A stretch of 64,000 nt of DNA from Mycobacteroides immunogenum (GTDB lineage: Bacteria; Actinomycetota; Actinomycetes; Mycobacteriales; Mycobacteriaceae), in NCBI RefSeq assembly GCF_001605725.1, contig NZ_CP011530.1, positions 2,542,001 to 2,606,000 on the forward strand. The letters run 5' to 3'. The position numbers were made by a program, and so were the translations under genes. Each line of letters begins with the position of its first letter. Within the stretch, counting starts at the first letter, position 1. The notes beneath the pieces were generated by a model that saw nothing but the letters and a program-made list of their open reading frames with translations, ran no database searches and was not told the DNA's origin. This document shows, in pieces, positions 10,776-23,873 of the stretch.

Positions 10776-12536
10776 GTGCTCACCGAGATTCGCATCGAGT
10801 CGCTTGGCGCCATACCGGCAGCTACTGCGGAGTTCGACAGTGGGCTGACCGTGCTGACCGGTGAGACCGGCGCCGGAAAGACCATGGTGGTCACCAGCCT
10901 GCACCTGCTCGGCGGGGCGCGTGCCGATGCGAATCGGGTACGGGCCGGTGCCGACCGGGCGGTGGTCGAGGGCCGATTTCTCACCGCCGACCCACTGGGT
11001 GCCGAGCCCGCGGACGTCACTGAGGTGTTGGATTCCTCAGGGGCGCAACGTGATGACGACGGTAGCGTAATCGCGGCGCGGTCGGTGACCTCTGATGGCC
11101 GCTCACGGGCGTATCTGGGTGGGCGCAGTGTGCCCGCCAAATCGCTGGCCGGTTTTACCGCGGGGCTACTCACGGTGCACGGCCAGAACGACCAGCTGCG
11201 GCTGATGCGCCCGGAGCAGCAGCTCGCCGCCCTCGACAGGTTCGCGACCGACAGCATTGAGGCGCTGCTGACCACCTACCGCAAACTGCGCGAGGAATGG
11301 CTCACCGCGCGACGTGATCTGATCGACCGCACCAATCGGGCGCGTGAACTCGCGCAAGAGGCGGATCGACTGGGCTTCGCGCTCAATGAGATCGACACCG
11401 TTGACCCCAAACCGGGTGAGGACGACCAGCTTACTGCCGATATCCACCGCTTGTCCGAGCTCGACGCGCTACGGGACGCGGCAGCCTCGGCCCGGGGCGC
11501 CTTGGCGGGCGTAGAGACGGAAGGCGAAGCCGGAGATTCTCTTTCGGCGATCGACCGCATTGCCAAGGCCAAGGTGCTGCTGGAAGCCACCGACGACGCC
11601 GTGTTGCGGGCCCTGGCGCCGCAGCTGGCCGAGGCCCTGGCGGTGGTCAGCGATGTCTCCCGCGAGCTGACCGCCTTTACCGACGAATTGCCCAGTGATG
11701 CAAGCACACTGGAGGAGAAGCTGGCGCGGCAGGGGCAGCTTCGCACGTTGACCCGCAAGTATGCCGCCGATCTGAACGGGGTGATCGCGTGGGCCAACGA
11801 CGCCCGTGCGCGGCTGGCCGAGGTGGATACCTCCGAAGAAGCACTCGGCGCGATCTCGGCTCGCGTGGATCGGCTGGCGGCTGAACTTGCTACCGCGGCA
11901 ACGGCGTTGACCAAGGCGCGGACCAAGGCCGCCAAGGCGCTGGGCAAGGCGGTGACCGCCGAACTGGCCGGTCTGGCGATGGACCGCGCCGCGTTCACCA
12001 TCGGGGTGGAGCCGATGGCCGCCCGCGCCGACGACTCGGCGCCGTTGACGCTGCCGACCGGGCAGACCGTGCACGCCGGATCCGCGGGTGCCGACGCCGT
12101 GGAGTTCGGATTCGCCGCGCACCGTGACAATCCGATGCTGCCGTTGGCCAAGAGTGCCTCGGGCGGTGAGCTGTCCCGTGTGATGCTGGCGCTCGAGGTG
12201 GTGCTCGCCGCCTCGACGGCCGGCACCACGATGGTGTTCGACGAGGTCGATGCCGGTGTCGGTGGGCGGGCAGCGGTGCAGATCGGGCGGCGATTGGCAA
12301 AGCTGGCACGTACCCATCAGGTGATTGTGGTGACCCACCTCCCACAGGTGGCGGCGTTCGCCGATATTCATCTCACTGTCGACCGGGTGAACAGCAAGGG
12401 CAGCGGTGTCCGCCGCCTCGACGACGAGGACAGGGTCGCCGAATTGGCCCGGATGCTGGCCGGGCTCGGCGACTCCGACACCGGCCGCGCGCATGCCCGC
12501 GAGCTGCTCGATGCTGCCCGCGCCGAGCGGGCCTAA
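10776..12536 (+). CDS. recN: DNA repair protein RecN
   Basis: 586 residues from the GTG at 10776. SMC-like layout: N-terminal Walker A TGETGAGKTMVV (about residues 26-37), a long Ala/Glu/Arg-rich coiled-coil middle (roughly 150-400), then the ABC signature SASGGELSRVMLALEVVL and Walker B TMVFDEVDAGVGGRA, with the switch His in VVTHLPQVA. It acts in double-strand-break repair, bridging DNA ends for recombination. No LexA-type box was found directly upstream, consistent with operon expression from 6892. Confidence 0.95.
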   Translation: MLTEIRIESLGAIPAATAEFDSGLTVLTGETGAGKTMVVTSLHLLGGARADANRVRAGADRAVVEGRFLTADPLGAEPADVTEVLDSSGAQRDDDGSVIAARSVTSDGRSRAYLGGRSVPAKSLAGFTAGLLTVHGQNDQLRLMRPEQQLAALDRFATDSIEALLTTYRKLREEWLTARRDLIDRTNRARELAQEADRLGFALNEIDTVDPKPGEDDQLTADIHRLSELDALRDAAASARGALAGVETEGEAGDSLSAIDRIAKAKVLLEATDDAVLRALAPQLAEALAVVSDVSRELTAFTDELPSDASTLEEKLARQGQLRTLTRKYAADLNGVIAWANDARARLAEVDTSEEALGAISARVDRLAAELATAATALTKARTKAAKALGKAVTAELAGLAMDRAAFTIGVEPMAARADDSAPLTLPTGQTVHAGSAGADAVEFGFAAHRDNPMLPLAKSASGGELSRVMLALEVVLAASTAGTTMVFDEVDAGVGGRAAVQIGRRLAKLARTHQVIVVTHLPQVAAFADIHLTVDRVNSKGSGVRRLDDEDRVAELARMLAGLGDSDTGRAHARELLDAARAERA

Positions 12537-12674
12537 CTTTCCCCGACGCAACCCCCCTAACTGCGGATACGTGCTGTCCGCGGCCTGAAACCAGGGTGGC
12601 TGGAGTGACTAATGTGACAGGTGTTACGGCGCGCCTCCGCTGGCTCGCCGGGGCGCGGCGTCATGATCACCCCT

Positions 12675-13859
12675 ATGAACTTGACCACGATGCTCACTCG
12701 AAGCAGCAGCTCCCGGCCCGGCATCGTCGGAACAGTGCGCACCGACAGGGACATCAACCGGCTGCTGCAGCGCCTCAATCCGGGTGATATCGCCGTCATC
12801 GACATCCTCGATCTGGACCGCATCACGGCCGACGCTCTGGTCGACGCGCGTGTCAGTGCGGTGGTGAACGCCTCACCCTCGATCTCGGGCCGCTACCCGA
12901 ATCTGGGACCCGAGGTGCTCGTGGCCAACGGCATCACCCTGATCGACAGCATCGGCCCGGAGGTCTTCAAGAAGGTCAAGGACGGCTCCACGGTCCGGGT
13001 GCACAACGGCGGTATCTACAACGGTGATCGGCGGCTGATCGCCGGGACTCCGCGCACCGACGCCGATGTCCACGATCTGATGACCGAGGCCAAGACGGGG
13101 CTGGTCGCCCACCTGGAAGCGTTCTCCGGTAACACCATCGAGTTCATCCGCAGTGAGAGTCCGCTGCTGATCGACGGCATCGGCATCCCGGATGTCGACG
13201 TCGATCTGCGCAACCGCCATGTTGTCGTGGTATCCGATGGCGTTGGCGCCGCGCACGATTTGAAGAATCTGAAGCCTTTCATCAAGGAGTACCAGCCGGT
13301 TCTGATCGGTGTCGGTACCGGTGCCGACACTCTCCGCAAGGCCGGTTACCGGCCGCTCATCGTGGTGGGTGATCCGTTGCTGATGAGCAATGATGTGCTG
13401 AAATCCGGTGCGCAGGTTGTCCTTCCGGCAGACTCCGATGGCCATGCCGCCGGATTGGAACGCATCCAGGACCTGGGGGTCGGGGCGGTGACCTTCCCGG
13501 CCGCGGGTTCGGCGGCCGATCTGGCGCTGCTCTTGGCGGATCACCATGGCGCGTCACTGATTGTCACGGTGGGACACAGCGCCTCCATCGAGGAGTTCTT
13601 CGATCGTGAACGCCAGCAGTCCAACCCGTCGACCTTCCTGACCCGGCTCAAGGTCGGCGCCAAGCTGGTCGATTCCAAAGCTGTTGCGACGCTGTACCGC
13701 AACCGGTTCTCGGGCGGAGCGATCGCGCTGCTGATCCTGGCGGTGCTGGTGGCGGTGATCACCATGCTGTGGGTCACCAGTGCGGGCGATAGCGCGGCCG
13801 AATGGCTGCTCGCCTACTGGAACCGGTTGATGGTGTGGGTGCAGAACCTGGTCAGCTGA
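12675..13859 (+). CDS. steA: Cell-separation protein SteA (Rv1697-like)
   Basis: 394 residues from the ATG at 12675 (MNLTTMLTRSSSSRPG); an ATG at 12663 is in frame. Contains a thiamin-pyrophosphokinase-like core (VVVVSDGVGAAHDLKNLKP, VGTGADTLRKAGYRPLIVVGDPLLMSNDVL, LPADSDGHAAGLERIQDLG) and one C-terminal membrane helix (about 355-376) before a short tail. In Corynebacterium glutamicum SteA and its neighbour SteB work together at the division septum. The SteA-SteB pairing with 7 nt spacing is preserved here. TPP synthesis itself is not implied. A promoter probably lies in 12537-12674, but no clear box was picked. Confidence 0.88.
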   Translation: MNLTTMLTRSSSSRPGIVGTVRTDRDINRLLQRLNPGDIAVIDILDLDRITADALVDARVSAVVNASPSISGRYPNLGPEVLVANGITLIDSIGPEVFKKVKDGSTVRVHNGGIYNGDRRLIAGTPRTDADVHDLMTEAKTGLVAHLEAFSGNTIEFIRSESPLLIDGIGIPDVDVDLRNRHVVVVSDGVGAAHDLKNLKPFIKEYQPVLIGVGTGADTLRKAGYRPLIVVGDPLLMSNDVLKSGAQVVLPADSDGHAAGLERIQDLGVGAVTFPAAGSAADLALLLADHHGASLIVTVGHSASIEEFFDRERQQSNPSTFLTRLKVGAKLVDSKAVATLYRNRFSGGAIALLILAVLVAVITMLWVTSAGDSAAEWLLAYWNRLMVWVQNLVS

Positions 13860-13866
13860 GGCATAC

Positions 13867-14811
13867 ATGATCACCCTGCGCCAGCACGCGATATCTCTTG
13901 CCGCGGTTTTCCTTGCCCTCGCGGTGGGTGTGGTACTAGGTTCCGGCCTGCTCAACGACACATTGCTGTCAGGCCTGCGTGAGGACAAACGCAGCCAACA
14001 GCGCCAGATCGAGGACCTGAACCAAGACAAGAACGCGCTGAACGAAAAGCTCAATGCAGCAAGCAATTTCGATGCGACGATGGCGCCACGCATGGTGAGG
14101 GACTCGCTCGCCGATCGTAAGGTGGTGTTGATCACCACTCCGGAGGCCGATCGATCCGACGTGGACGGCATCGCCCAGTTGATCTCGACCGCGGGCGGCT
14201 CGGTTTCGGGCCGGATCGGGTTGACCGATCAGTTCACCGACGCCAACCAGGGTGAGCGGCTGCGCACCATCGTGAACTCGTCGATCCTGCCCGCGGGCAC
14301 GCAACTACGCACGGACGCGGTGGACCAGGGATCGCAGGCGGGCGACCTGGTGGGGATCGTCCTGCAGATTCCCCAGCACAAACCGGAGGAACCCCCGCCA
14401 GCGGTGACCGACGAGCAGCGGAACACGGCGCTCACGGCGCTGCGTCAAAGCGGATTCATCACCTACACCGACGGGCAGGTGGCGCCCGGGAACCTGGCCG
14501 TCGTCATCACCGGGGGAGCGCTACCCAACGACGCCGGGAACAAGGGCTCCACGGTGGCGCGGTTCACCGCGGCCTTGGACCGGCGTGGCTCGGGTGCCGT
14601 GTTGACCGGCCGTAGCGGCTCGGCCAACGGCATCGCGGCGGTCGCGGTCACCCGCGCCGACAGTTCGATGGCTTCGGCGGCGAGCACCGTCGACGACATC
14701 GAGATGGCTTCCGGTCGCATCACCACCGTGCTGGCGCTGCGGGAACAGGCCGATGGGCACTCGGGCCGGTACGGACTCGGGCCCGGAGCTACCTCGATCA
14801 CGGTGCCATAG
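13867..14811 (+). CDS. mctB: SteB / MctB-type outer-envelope channel or septum protein
   Basis: 314 residues (Rv1698-like). Residues 5-30 are an uncleaved signal/membrane anchor (AISLAAVFLALAVGVVLGSGL), followed by a coiled coil (about 38-65, EDKRSQQRQIEDLNQDKNALNEKL). The rest is a soluble periplasmic domain with Gly/Ser-rich loops. The M. tuberculosis protein was described as a copper-related outer-membrane channel (MctB), while the C. glutamicum orthologue is SteB, partner of SteA in cell separation. Adjacency to steA supports the latter; both functions are literature-based, not visible in the sequence. Confidence 0.88.
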   Translation: MITLRQHAISLAAVFLALAVGVVLGSGLLNDTLLSGLREDKRSQQRQIEDLNQDKNALNEKLNAASNFDATMAPRMVRDSLADRKVVLITTPEADRSDVDGIAQLISTAGGSVSGRIGLTDQFTDANQGERLRTIVNSSILPAGTQLRTDAVDQGSQAGDLVGIVLQIPQHKPEEPPPAVTDEQRNTALTALRQSGFITYTDGQVAPGNLAVVITGGALPNDAGNKGSTVARFTAALDRRGSGAVLTGRSGSANGIAAVAVTRADSSMASAASTVDDIEMASGRITTVLALREQADGHSGRYGLGPGATSITVP

Positions 14812-14872
14812 CAGGGGGATCTAGCCCACATCACGCGGCGTGTTCGGCGCCGGTTGTCGCCGGATTTGTTAG

Positions 14873-17272
<2,400 letters not shown>

Positions 17273-17276
<4 letters not shown>

Positions 17277-18226
17277 CGGCAGCGGTAGGACTCCTCGACG
17301 GCGAGATCCAGTCCTATCTGGATCACCTTGACGTGGAACGCGGCGTCGCCGCCAACACGCTGAGCTCCTACCGCCGGGACCTGCGCCGCTATCAACAGCA
17401 CCTTGCCGAGCGCAGGATCGACCGGCTGGCCGATGTCACCGAACCCGATGTCAGCGATTTCGTGGTGACGCTGCGCCGTGGCGATCCGGAGAACGGCGTG
17501 CCCGAGCTATCGGCCTCGTCGGCGGCTCGCGCGCTGATCGCCGTGCGCGGGCTGCACCGGTTTGCCGCCATCGAAGGGCTGGCGCCGACAGATGTGGCCC
17601 GGGCCGTGAAGCCGCCCACCCCCAATCGTCGGCTTCCGAAAAGCCTGACCGTCGAGCAGGTGGAGGCACTGCTGAATGCCGCCGGTGGCGTGGACGGCGC
17701 CGCCGTGGGGCCCCTGGATCTGCGCAACCGCGCTCTGCTGGAGCTGCTGTATTCGACCGGAGCGCGCATCTCCGAGGCGGTAGGCCTGGATGTCGATGAT
17801 GTGGACGTCCAGGCGCGTTCGGCGCTGCTCTGGGGTAAAGGCGGCAAGCAGCGTCTGGTGCCGGTGGGGCGGCCCGCCGTCGAAGCGCTGCAGGCGTACC
17901 TGGTGCGCGGCCGACCGGATCTGGCCCGGCGGGGGCGCGGCGGTGTCCCCGCGCTGTTTCTGAACTCGCGCGGTGGGCGGCTTTCTCGGCAGAGCGCGTG
18001 GCAGGTACTGGCCGATGCCGCCGAGCGGGCCAAGATCAGTGCCGCGGTTTCCCCGCACACCCTGCGGCATTCCTTCGCAACACACCTGCTGGAGGGCGGC
18101 GCCGATGTTCGTGTTGTCCAGGAGTTACTCGGCCACGCGTCGGTGACCACCACGCAGATCTACACGTTGGTCACCGTCAGTGCGCTGCGCGAAGTGTGGG
18201 CAGGCGCGCACCCCCGTGCCCGCTAG
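17273..18226 (+). CDS. xerD: Site-specific tyrosine recombinase XerD
   Basis: 317 residues. N-terminal SAM-like DNA-binding domain (about 10-95: [25 protein letters not shown]), then the catalytic domain with the full R-K-H-R-H-Y set: [13 protein letters not shown], the Lys in [39 protein letters not shown] (Tyr nucleophile). Resolves chromosome dimers at dif with XerC. Start ATG overlaps the Nudix stop. It is a housekeeping gene (Rv1701 position), not part of the mobile element. Confidence 0.95.
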
Positions 18227-18342
18227 TAGCCGCCACATGCGCGGGTTGCCGCTAACGAAGGCCGCAACCCCACTAGACTTGCCCGAATGCCTTCGATGAG
18301 CCGCGCGCGCGAAGAGGGTCGAAGAGATGACCGGGAGGTGAC

Positions 18343-19224
18343 GTGACGGACGGCAGTCTCGACTCTGACTTCCCCGCCGAAGACGGCGACCTTGATCTCA
18401 CCGGTCGTCCCCCCAAAGACATTCCCGAGCCAAAGCCGCTGACCAGCCATGGGCCGGCCAAGGTCATCGCGATGTGCAACCAGAAGGGTGGGGTGGGTAA
18501 GACCACGTCGACCATCAATCTGGGTGCGGCGCTGGCCGGGTATGGCCGACGCGTCCTGCTGGTCGACCTGGATCCGCAGGGGGCGCTCTCCGCGGGCCTG
18601 GGCATCGCGCACCACGAGCTGGAGACCACGGTGCATAACCTGCTGGTGGAGCCGCGGGTGTCGGTGGACGACGTGCTCATGCGCACCCGGGTCGACGGTC
18701 TGGACCTCATTCCCAGCAATATCGACCTCTCCGCCGCCGAGATTCAGCTGGTCAACGAGGTGGGCCGGGAACACTCGCTGGCCCGTGCGCTGCACCCGGT
18801 GCTCGATCGCTACGACTACGTGCTCATCGACTGCCAGCCGTCGCTGGGGCTGCTGACAGTGAACGCGCTGGCCTGCTCCGAGGGCGTGGTCATCCCGATG
18901 GAATGCGCATTCTTCTCGCTGCGCGGCCTGGCGTTGCTCACCGATACCGTGGCCAAGGTGCGCGATCGGCTGAACCCGAAGCTGGCCGTGTCGGGAATTG
19001 TCATCACCATGTTCGATGCCCGGACGCTGCACGCGCGTGAGGTGATGGCCCGGGTCATCGAGGTATTCGGCGATCAGGTCTTCCATACCGTCATCACCCG
19101 CACCGTCCGCTTCCCGGAGACCAGTGTGGCGGGGGAGCCGATCACCACGTGGGCGCCCAAGTCTTCGGGTGCCCAGGCCTACATTTCCTTGGCTCGCGAG
19201 GTAATCGACCGGTTCGAATCGTGA
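18343..19224 (+). CDS. ParA/Soj-like ATPase of the scp locus (Rv1708-like)
   Basis: 293 residues from the GTG at 18343, preceded by GGGAGGTGAC. After a 35-residue acidic N-terminus comes the deviant Walker A CNQKGGVGKTTSTINLGAAL, then VDLDPQGALSAGLGI and DYVLIDCQPSLGLLTVNAL. No parB follows; instead scpA overlaps its stop, so this is the paralogue linked with condensin genes rather than the origin-proximal parA. Role in chromosome organisation or segregation is inferred from family and context. Confidence 0.9.
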   Translation: MTDGSLDSDFPAEDGDLDLTGRPPKDIPEPKPLTSHGPAKVIAMCNQKGGVGKTTSTINLGAALAGYGRRVLLVDLDPQGALSAGLGIAHHELETTVHNLLVEPRVSVDDVLMRTRVDGLDLIPSNIDLSAAEIQLVNEVGREHSLARALHPVLDRYDYVLIDCQPSLGLLTVNALACSEGVVIPMECAFFSLRGLALLTDTVAKVRDRLNPKLAVSGIVITMFDARTLHAREVMARVIEVFGDQVFHTVITRTVRFPETSVAGEPITTWAPKSSGAQAYISLAREVIDRFES

Positions 19225-20093
19225 CGGTCGGCGTGGACCAGGAGCCGGAAGCCGTCGAGGCCGCGGCCGAACCCGCCGTGCCCGCCGCGGAGCCGGAGGC
19301 CGCCGACGCGCACGGCTTTCGTATTCGGCTCACGAACTTCGAGGGGCCATTCGATCTACTGCTGCAACTGATTTCGCAGCATCGACTGGATGTCACCGAA
19401 GTGGCGCTGCACCAGGTGACCGACGAGTTCATCGCGTACACCAAGACGCTGGGCGATACCTACAGCCTCGACGAGGTGACGGCCTTCCTGGTGGTGGCGG
19501 CCACCCTGCTGGACCTGAAGGCGGCGCGGTTGCTGCCCTCCGGTCAGGTGGACGATGCCGATGATCTGGCCCTCCTGGAAATCCGCGACCTGCTGTTCGC
19601 CCGACTGCTGCAGTACCGGGCGTTCAAGCATGTGGCGGAGATGTTCGCGGAGTTGGAGGCGGCCGCGTTGCGTTCGTACCCGCGCGCGGTGTCGTTGGAA
19701 GAACGCTTCAGCGACCTGCTGCCGCCGGTTCACTTGGGGCTCGATGGGGACCAGTTCGCCCAGCTCGCCGCTGGTGCGTTCACGCCACGGCCGGTGCCGA
19801 CGGTGGGGCTCAGCCATCTGCACATTCCCCGCGTCTCGGTACCCGAGCACGCCAAGCGAATGGTGGAGCTGCTTGCCGAACGTGGCGCGGGGCAGTGGAT
19901 GACCTTTACCGAGCTGGTGGCCGAATGCACGGCGCCCATCGAGATCGTGGCCCGCTTCCTGGGCGTGCTCGAGCTGTACCGCTCCAAGGCGGTACTATTC
20001 GAGCAATCCGAACCGCTTGGACCGCTCCAAGTTTCATGGACCGGTGAGCGCCCGGCGCAGGATGATCTAGAAAAGGCAGTGGACTACACATGA
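19221..20093 (+). CDS. scpA: Segregation and condensation protein A
   Basis: 290 residues from the GTG overlapping the parA-like stop (GTGA). A Glu/Ala/Pro-rich lead of about 33 residues is followed by the kleisin N-terminal signature FRIRLTNFEGPFDLLLQLIS and HRLDVTEVALHQVTDEFIAY; a winged-helix-like C-terminus ends the protein. ScpA closes the SMC ring together with ScpB; smc is not in this window. Confidence 0.94.
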   Translation: MTVGVDQEPEAVEAAAEPAVPAAEPEAADAHGFRIRLTNFEGPFDLLLQLISQHRLDVTEVALHQVTDEFIAYTKTLGDTYSLDEVTAFLVVAATLLDLKAARLLPSGQVDDADDLALLEIRDLLFARLLQYRAFKHVAEMFAELEAAALRSYPRAVSLEERFSDLLPPVHLGLDGDQFAQLAAGAFTPRPVPTVGLSHLHIPRVSVPEHAKRMVELLAERGAGQWMTFTELVAECTAPIEIVARFLGVLELYRSKAVLFEQSEPLGPLQVSWTGERPAQDDLEKAVDYT

Positions 20094-20851
20094 GCGAGCA
20101 GACGACCGCGGTCGAAAGCACGGACGAGTCCACCGAGCCCGAAGCACCAGCGGAGACCGGCACCGAGGAGTCTCTGCAGGACGAAACGGGCGACGACGAA
20201 TTCGTCCCGATGACCGAGAGCGAACTCATCAGCACCCTGGAGGCGCTGCTGTTGGTCGTCGACACCCCGATCACCGCCGCGGCCGTGGCCGCCGTCGTCG
20301 CGCAGCCCCTGGATCGCGTAGCCGAAGCGCTGCAGCGGATTTCGGAGATCCTGACCGACCGCAGCAGCGGCATCGATCTGCGTGAGACCGTCGACGGCTG
20401 GCGGATGTACACGCGTGCCCGGTACGCCCCGTATGTCGAGAAACTGCTCCTGGACGGGGCACGTTCCAAGCTGACCCGGGCCGCGCTGGAGACCCTCGCC
20501 GTGGTGGCCTACCGGCAGCCGGTGACACGCTCGCGGGTCAGCGCCGTGCGCGGTGTCAATGTCGATGCCGTGATGCGAACCCTGCTGATGCGCGGCCTGA
20601 TCGCCGAGGCCGGTACCGACGACGAATCCGGTGCGGTGATGTTCCGCACCACCGAGTTGTTCCTCGAGCGGCTCGGGCTGACGTCGCTGTCCGACCTTCC
20701 CGATATCGCACCGCTGCTTCCCGACATCGATGTGATCGACGACCTATCCGAAAACCTCGGTGACGAGCCGCGGTTCGCGCGGCTCAACCGGACGCCCGAT
20801 GGCGGTGCTGGATCTGGTGCCGCACCCGCCTTTACCGTTGATCAGGACTGA
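20090..20851 (+). CDS. scpB: Segregation and condensation protein B
   Basis: 253 residues, ATG overlapping scpA. Acidic disordered N-terminus (about 1-45, Glu/Thr-rich), then the two winged-helix domains of ScpB (SELISTLEALLLVVDTPITA, and LTRAALETLAVVAYRQPVTRS with the family's AYRQPVTR motif). Forms a dimer that binds ScpA in the condensin complex. Confidence 0.94.
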   Translation: MSEQTTAVESTDESTEPEAPAETGTEESLQDETGDDEFVPMTESELISTLEALLLVVDTPITAAAVAAVVAQPLDRVAEALQRISEILTDRSSGIDLRETVDGWRMYTRARYAPYVEKLLLDGARSKLTRAALETLAVVAYRQPVTRSRVSAVRGVNVDAVMRTLLMRGLIAEAGTDDESGAVMFRTTELFLERLGLTSLSDLPDIAPLLPDIDVIDDLSENLGDEPRFARLNRTPDGGAGSGAAPAFTVDQD

Positions 20852-20855
20852 AACC

Positions 20856-21596
20856 ATGAGCGAAGAAGGTATTCGGCTCCAGAAGGTGTTGTCGCAGGCA
20901 GGAATTGCGTCACGCCGGGTGGCTGAGCGGATGATTTACGACGGCCGCGTCGAGGTCGACGGCGAGATCGTCACCGAGCAAGGCAAGCGAATCGACCCCG
21001 CGGTCAACGTGGTTCGGGTCGATGGCGCACGCGTGATCATGAACACCGACCTGGTGTATCTGGCTCTGAACAAGCCGTTCGGAATGCTCTCGACCATGTC
21101 GGATGATCGCGGCCGGCCCTGCATCGGAAAGCTGATCGAGGAGCGGGTCCGCCGCAACCAGGGCGTACGCAACGTCGGCCGCCTGGACGCCGACACAGTC
21201 GGGCTGATCCTGTTGACCAATGATGGCGAGCTGACCCACCGGCTCATGCACCCGTCGTACGAGGTGCCCAAGACCTACATCGCCACGGTCGCCGGCACCA
21301 TCCCGCGTGGCCTGGGCCGACAATTGCGTGACGGCGTCGAACTCGCCGATGGTCCGGCCAAGGTGGATGAGTTCAAGTTCCTGGGCACCACAGACGGTCA
21401 GAGCATGGTGCAACTGACGCTGCACGAGGGTCGCAACCGCATCGTGCGCCGGATGATGGACGCCGCGGGACACCCGGTGGTGGAGTTGGTGCGCACCAAG
21501 ATCGGCGAGGTGGCGCTGGGGAACCAGCGCCCCGGCAGCCTGCGGGCCCTGGGCCGCGATGAGGTCGGCTCGCTGTACAAGGCGGTAGGCCTGTGA
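20856..21596 (+). CDS. Pseudouridine synthase, RluB/RsuA type
   Basis: 246 residues from ATG 20856. S4 domain at residues 5-60 ([22 protein letters not shown]), then the catalytic segment [21 protein letters not shown], with the Asp nucleophile in RLDADT, and the C-terminal [17 protein letters not shown]. It isomerises uridine in rRNA; which position cannot be told. Four-nt spacing from scpB and ATG/GTGA overlap with cmk show operon membership. Confidence 0.93.
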   Translation: MSEEGIRLQKVLSQAGIASRRVAERMIYDGRVEVDGEIVTEQGKRIDPAVNVVRVDGARVIMNTDLVYLALNKPFGMLSTMSDDRGRPCIGKLIEERVRRNQGVRNVGRLDADTVGLILLTNDGELTHRLMHPSYEVPKTYIATVAGTIPRGLGRQLRDGVELADGPAKVDEFKFLGTTDGQSMVQLTLHEGRNRIVRRMMDAAGHPVVELVRTKIGEVALGNQRPGSLRALGRDEVGSLYKAVGL

Positions 21597-22276
21597 CGCG
21601 CGTCGTGGTGGCCGTGGACGGCCCCTCCGGTACCGGAAAATCCTCTGTGGCAAAGGAGTTGGCCCGCCAGTTGGGGGCCTCGTACCTTGATACCGGGGCG
21701 ATGTACCGGATCGTGACGCTGTGGGTGCTACGTGCCGGCGTCGATCTCACCGATTCCGCGGCCATCGCGGCCGCGTCCGAGCAGGTGCCCATGTCGGTGA
21801 GCTCCGATCCCGACGCGCAGACGGCCCTGCTTGCGGGCGAAGATGTTTCGGTCCCAATCCGGGGTGCCGAGGTAACCGGAGCGGTCTCCGCGGTGTCGGC
21901 GGTGCCGGCGGTGCGCGAACGTTTAGTACGCCAGCAGCGCGAGCTTGCCGAGACGAGCGGCGCGGTGGTGGTAGAGGGTCGCGATATCGGCACCGTGGTG
22001 CTGCCGGACGCGGATGTAAAGATCTACCTCACCGCGTCGGCACAGGCGCGGGCACAGCGGCGTAACGCGCAGAACGTCTCCGGCGGTGGCGCTGACGAAT
22101 ACGAGCGGGTGCTGGCCGATGTGCAACGCCGCGATCACCTGGATTCCACCCGGGCCGTATCGCCGCTGCGCCCGGCCGAAGACGCGGTGGAAGTTGACAC
22201 CAGCGATATGACACAGGATCAGGTCGTGGCCCACCTGCTGGACCTGGTGCGTACTAGGGCAGGGGCATCTCGATGA
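21593..22276 (+). CDS. cmk: Cytidylate kinase
   Basis: 227 residues from the GTG overlapping the previous stop. P-loop [20 protein letters not shown], then [35 protein letters not shown], and the lid motif [21 protein letters not shown]. Phosphorylates CMP and dCMP. Confidence 0.95.
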   Translation: MTRVVVAVDGPSGTGKSSVAKELARQLGASYLDTGAMYRIVTLWVLRAGVDLTDSAAIAAASEQVPMSVSSDPDAQTALLAGEDVSVPIRGAEVTGAVSAVSAVPAVRERLVRQQRELAETSGAVVVEGRDIGTVVLPDADVKIYLTASAQARAQRRNAQNVSGGGADEYERVLADVQRRDHLDSTRAVSPLRPAEDAVEVDTSDMTQDQVVAHLLDLVRTRAGASR

Positions 22277-23673
22277 CCGATGGCACGTGGGAAGATGAAA
22301 GTGAGTGGGAGCTCACCGAATTCGACGCAGACGAGGACACCGACGAGCCCAGCGCCCCACCCGCCGTGGTTGCGGTGGTGGGTCGGCCCAACGTCGGCAA
22401 GTCGACATTGGTGAACCGGATCATCGGTCGGCGCGAGGCCGTGGTGCAGGACATCCCCGGTGTCACCCGGGACCGTGTCTCGTATCCCGCCGAGTGGCTT
22501 GACCGGCGCTTCACGGTGCAGGACACCGGTGGCTGGGAGGCCGACGCGACCGGTCTGCAGCAGCTCGTGGCCGAGCAGGCCCGGCACGCGATGGCCACCG
22601 CGGACCTGATCATCCTGGTGGTAGACGCCACGGTGGGCCCGACATCAACCGACGAAGAAGCGGCCAAGCTATTGCGCCGCTCCGGTAAACCGGTCTTCTT
22701 GGCGGCCAACAAGGTTGATAGCGATCGTGCCGAGGCAGATGCCGCGGTGCTGTGGTCGCTGGGATTGGGCGAGCCCATGCCGATCAGCGCCATGCACGGG
22801 CGCGGGGTGGCGGACTTGCTGGACCGTGTGGTGGCCGATCTGCCCGAGGTGTCCTCGCGGGGAGCGGGGGAGGGCGGCCCACGACGGGTGGCACTCGTTG
22901 GAAAACCGAACGTGGGCAAGAGCTCTCTGCTGAACAGGTTGTCGGGCGATCAACGGGCGGTGGTTCATGACACCGCGGGCACCACCGTCGACCCCGTGGA
23001 TACTTTGATCGAACTCGGTGGCAAGACTTGGCGTTTCGTCGATACGGCCGGTCTGCGGCGCAAGGTCGGCCAGGCTTCGGGGCACGAGTACTACGCATCA
23101 CTGCGCACGCACGGCGCCATCGAGGCAGCCGAGGTCGCCATCGTCTTGCTGGACGCGTCGCAGCCGATCACCGAACAGGACCAGCGGGTGCTGTCGATGG
23201 TGATTGAATCCGGACGGGCGCTGGTGCTGGCGTTCAACAAATGGGATCTGGTGGATGAGGACCGCCGCGAGCTCCTTGAACGTGAGGTAGACCTTCAGCT
23301 TGCCCAGCTCAATTGGGCACAACGCGTGAATATTTCAGCTAAAAGCGGACGAGCCGTGCAGAAGCTCGTACCCGCGCTGGAGTCTGCGCTGGATTCCTGG
23401 GACAAGCGGATTTCCACCGGTCAGCTCAATACCTGGGTCAAGGAAGTGGTTGCCGCCACGCCGCCTCCGGTGCGTGGAGGGAAGCAGCCGCGCGTGTTGT
23501 TCGCCACTCAGGCCACTTCGCGGCCGCCCACTTTCGTGTTGTTCACCACTGGTTTCCTGGAGGCGGGGTACCGCAGATTCCTCGAACGCAGGTTGCGCGA
23601 GAGTTTCGGCTTCGATGGAACTCCGATCCGGATAAATGTCCGGGTGCGTGAAAAGCGAAGCGCCAAACGCTAA
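22273..23673 (+). CDS. der: Ribosome-associated GTPase Der (EngA)
   Basis: 466 residues. Two tandem GTPase domains: G1 motifs [15 protein letters not shown] (about residues 35-49) and [15 protein letters not shown] (about 208-222), each followed by its own DTGG/DTAG switch and NKxD ([15 protein letters not shown]), then the C-terminal KH-like domain. Required for 50S assembly. Last gene of the syntenic block; an AT-richer 200-nt gap follows. Confidence 0.95.
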   Translation: MTDGTWEDESEWELTEFDADEDTDEPSAPPAVVAVVGRPNVGKSTLVNRIIGRREAVVQDIPGVTRDRVSYPAEWLDRRFTVQDTGGWEADATGLQQLVAEQARHAMATADLIILVVDATVGPTSTDEEAAKLLRRSGKPVFLAANKVDSDRAEADAAVLWSLGLGEPMPISAMHGRGVADLLDRVVADLPEVSSRGAGEGGPRRVALVGKPNVGKSSLLNRLSGDQRAVVHDTAGTTVDPVDTLIELGGKTWRFVDTAGLRRKVGQASGHEYYASLRTHGAIEAAEVAIVLLDASQPITEQDQRVLSMVIESGRALVLAFNKWDLVDEDRRELLEREVDLQLAQLNWAQRVNISAKSGRAVQKLVPALESALDSWDKRISTGQLNTWVKEVVAATPPPVRGGKQPRVLFATQATSRPPTFVLFTTGFLEAGYRRFLERRLRESFGFDGTPIRINVRVREKRSAKR

Positions 23674-23873
23674 CTCGCCGCGAGATGGCAACGGGCACAA
23701 GCTAAAAGACCGCATGCACATTGCTCTCTCAGGCTCCGTTCACCGAATATTCGCGCTCGCGTTGTGATCTACCCGATCCGAATCGCCCACTTTTTCCGTT
23801 TGCCGACCTAGGCTGGCGTGACCGTCTACCATCCTGCGGCGGTATCAAAACCACCTACTGAAAGGCGCACACA

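Noticed and set aside
11469..12551. 360-codon minus-strand frame opposite recN
   Set aside because: recN motifs on the plus strand are complete; the opposite frame is low-complexity Gly/Arg/His-rich.
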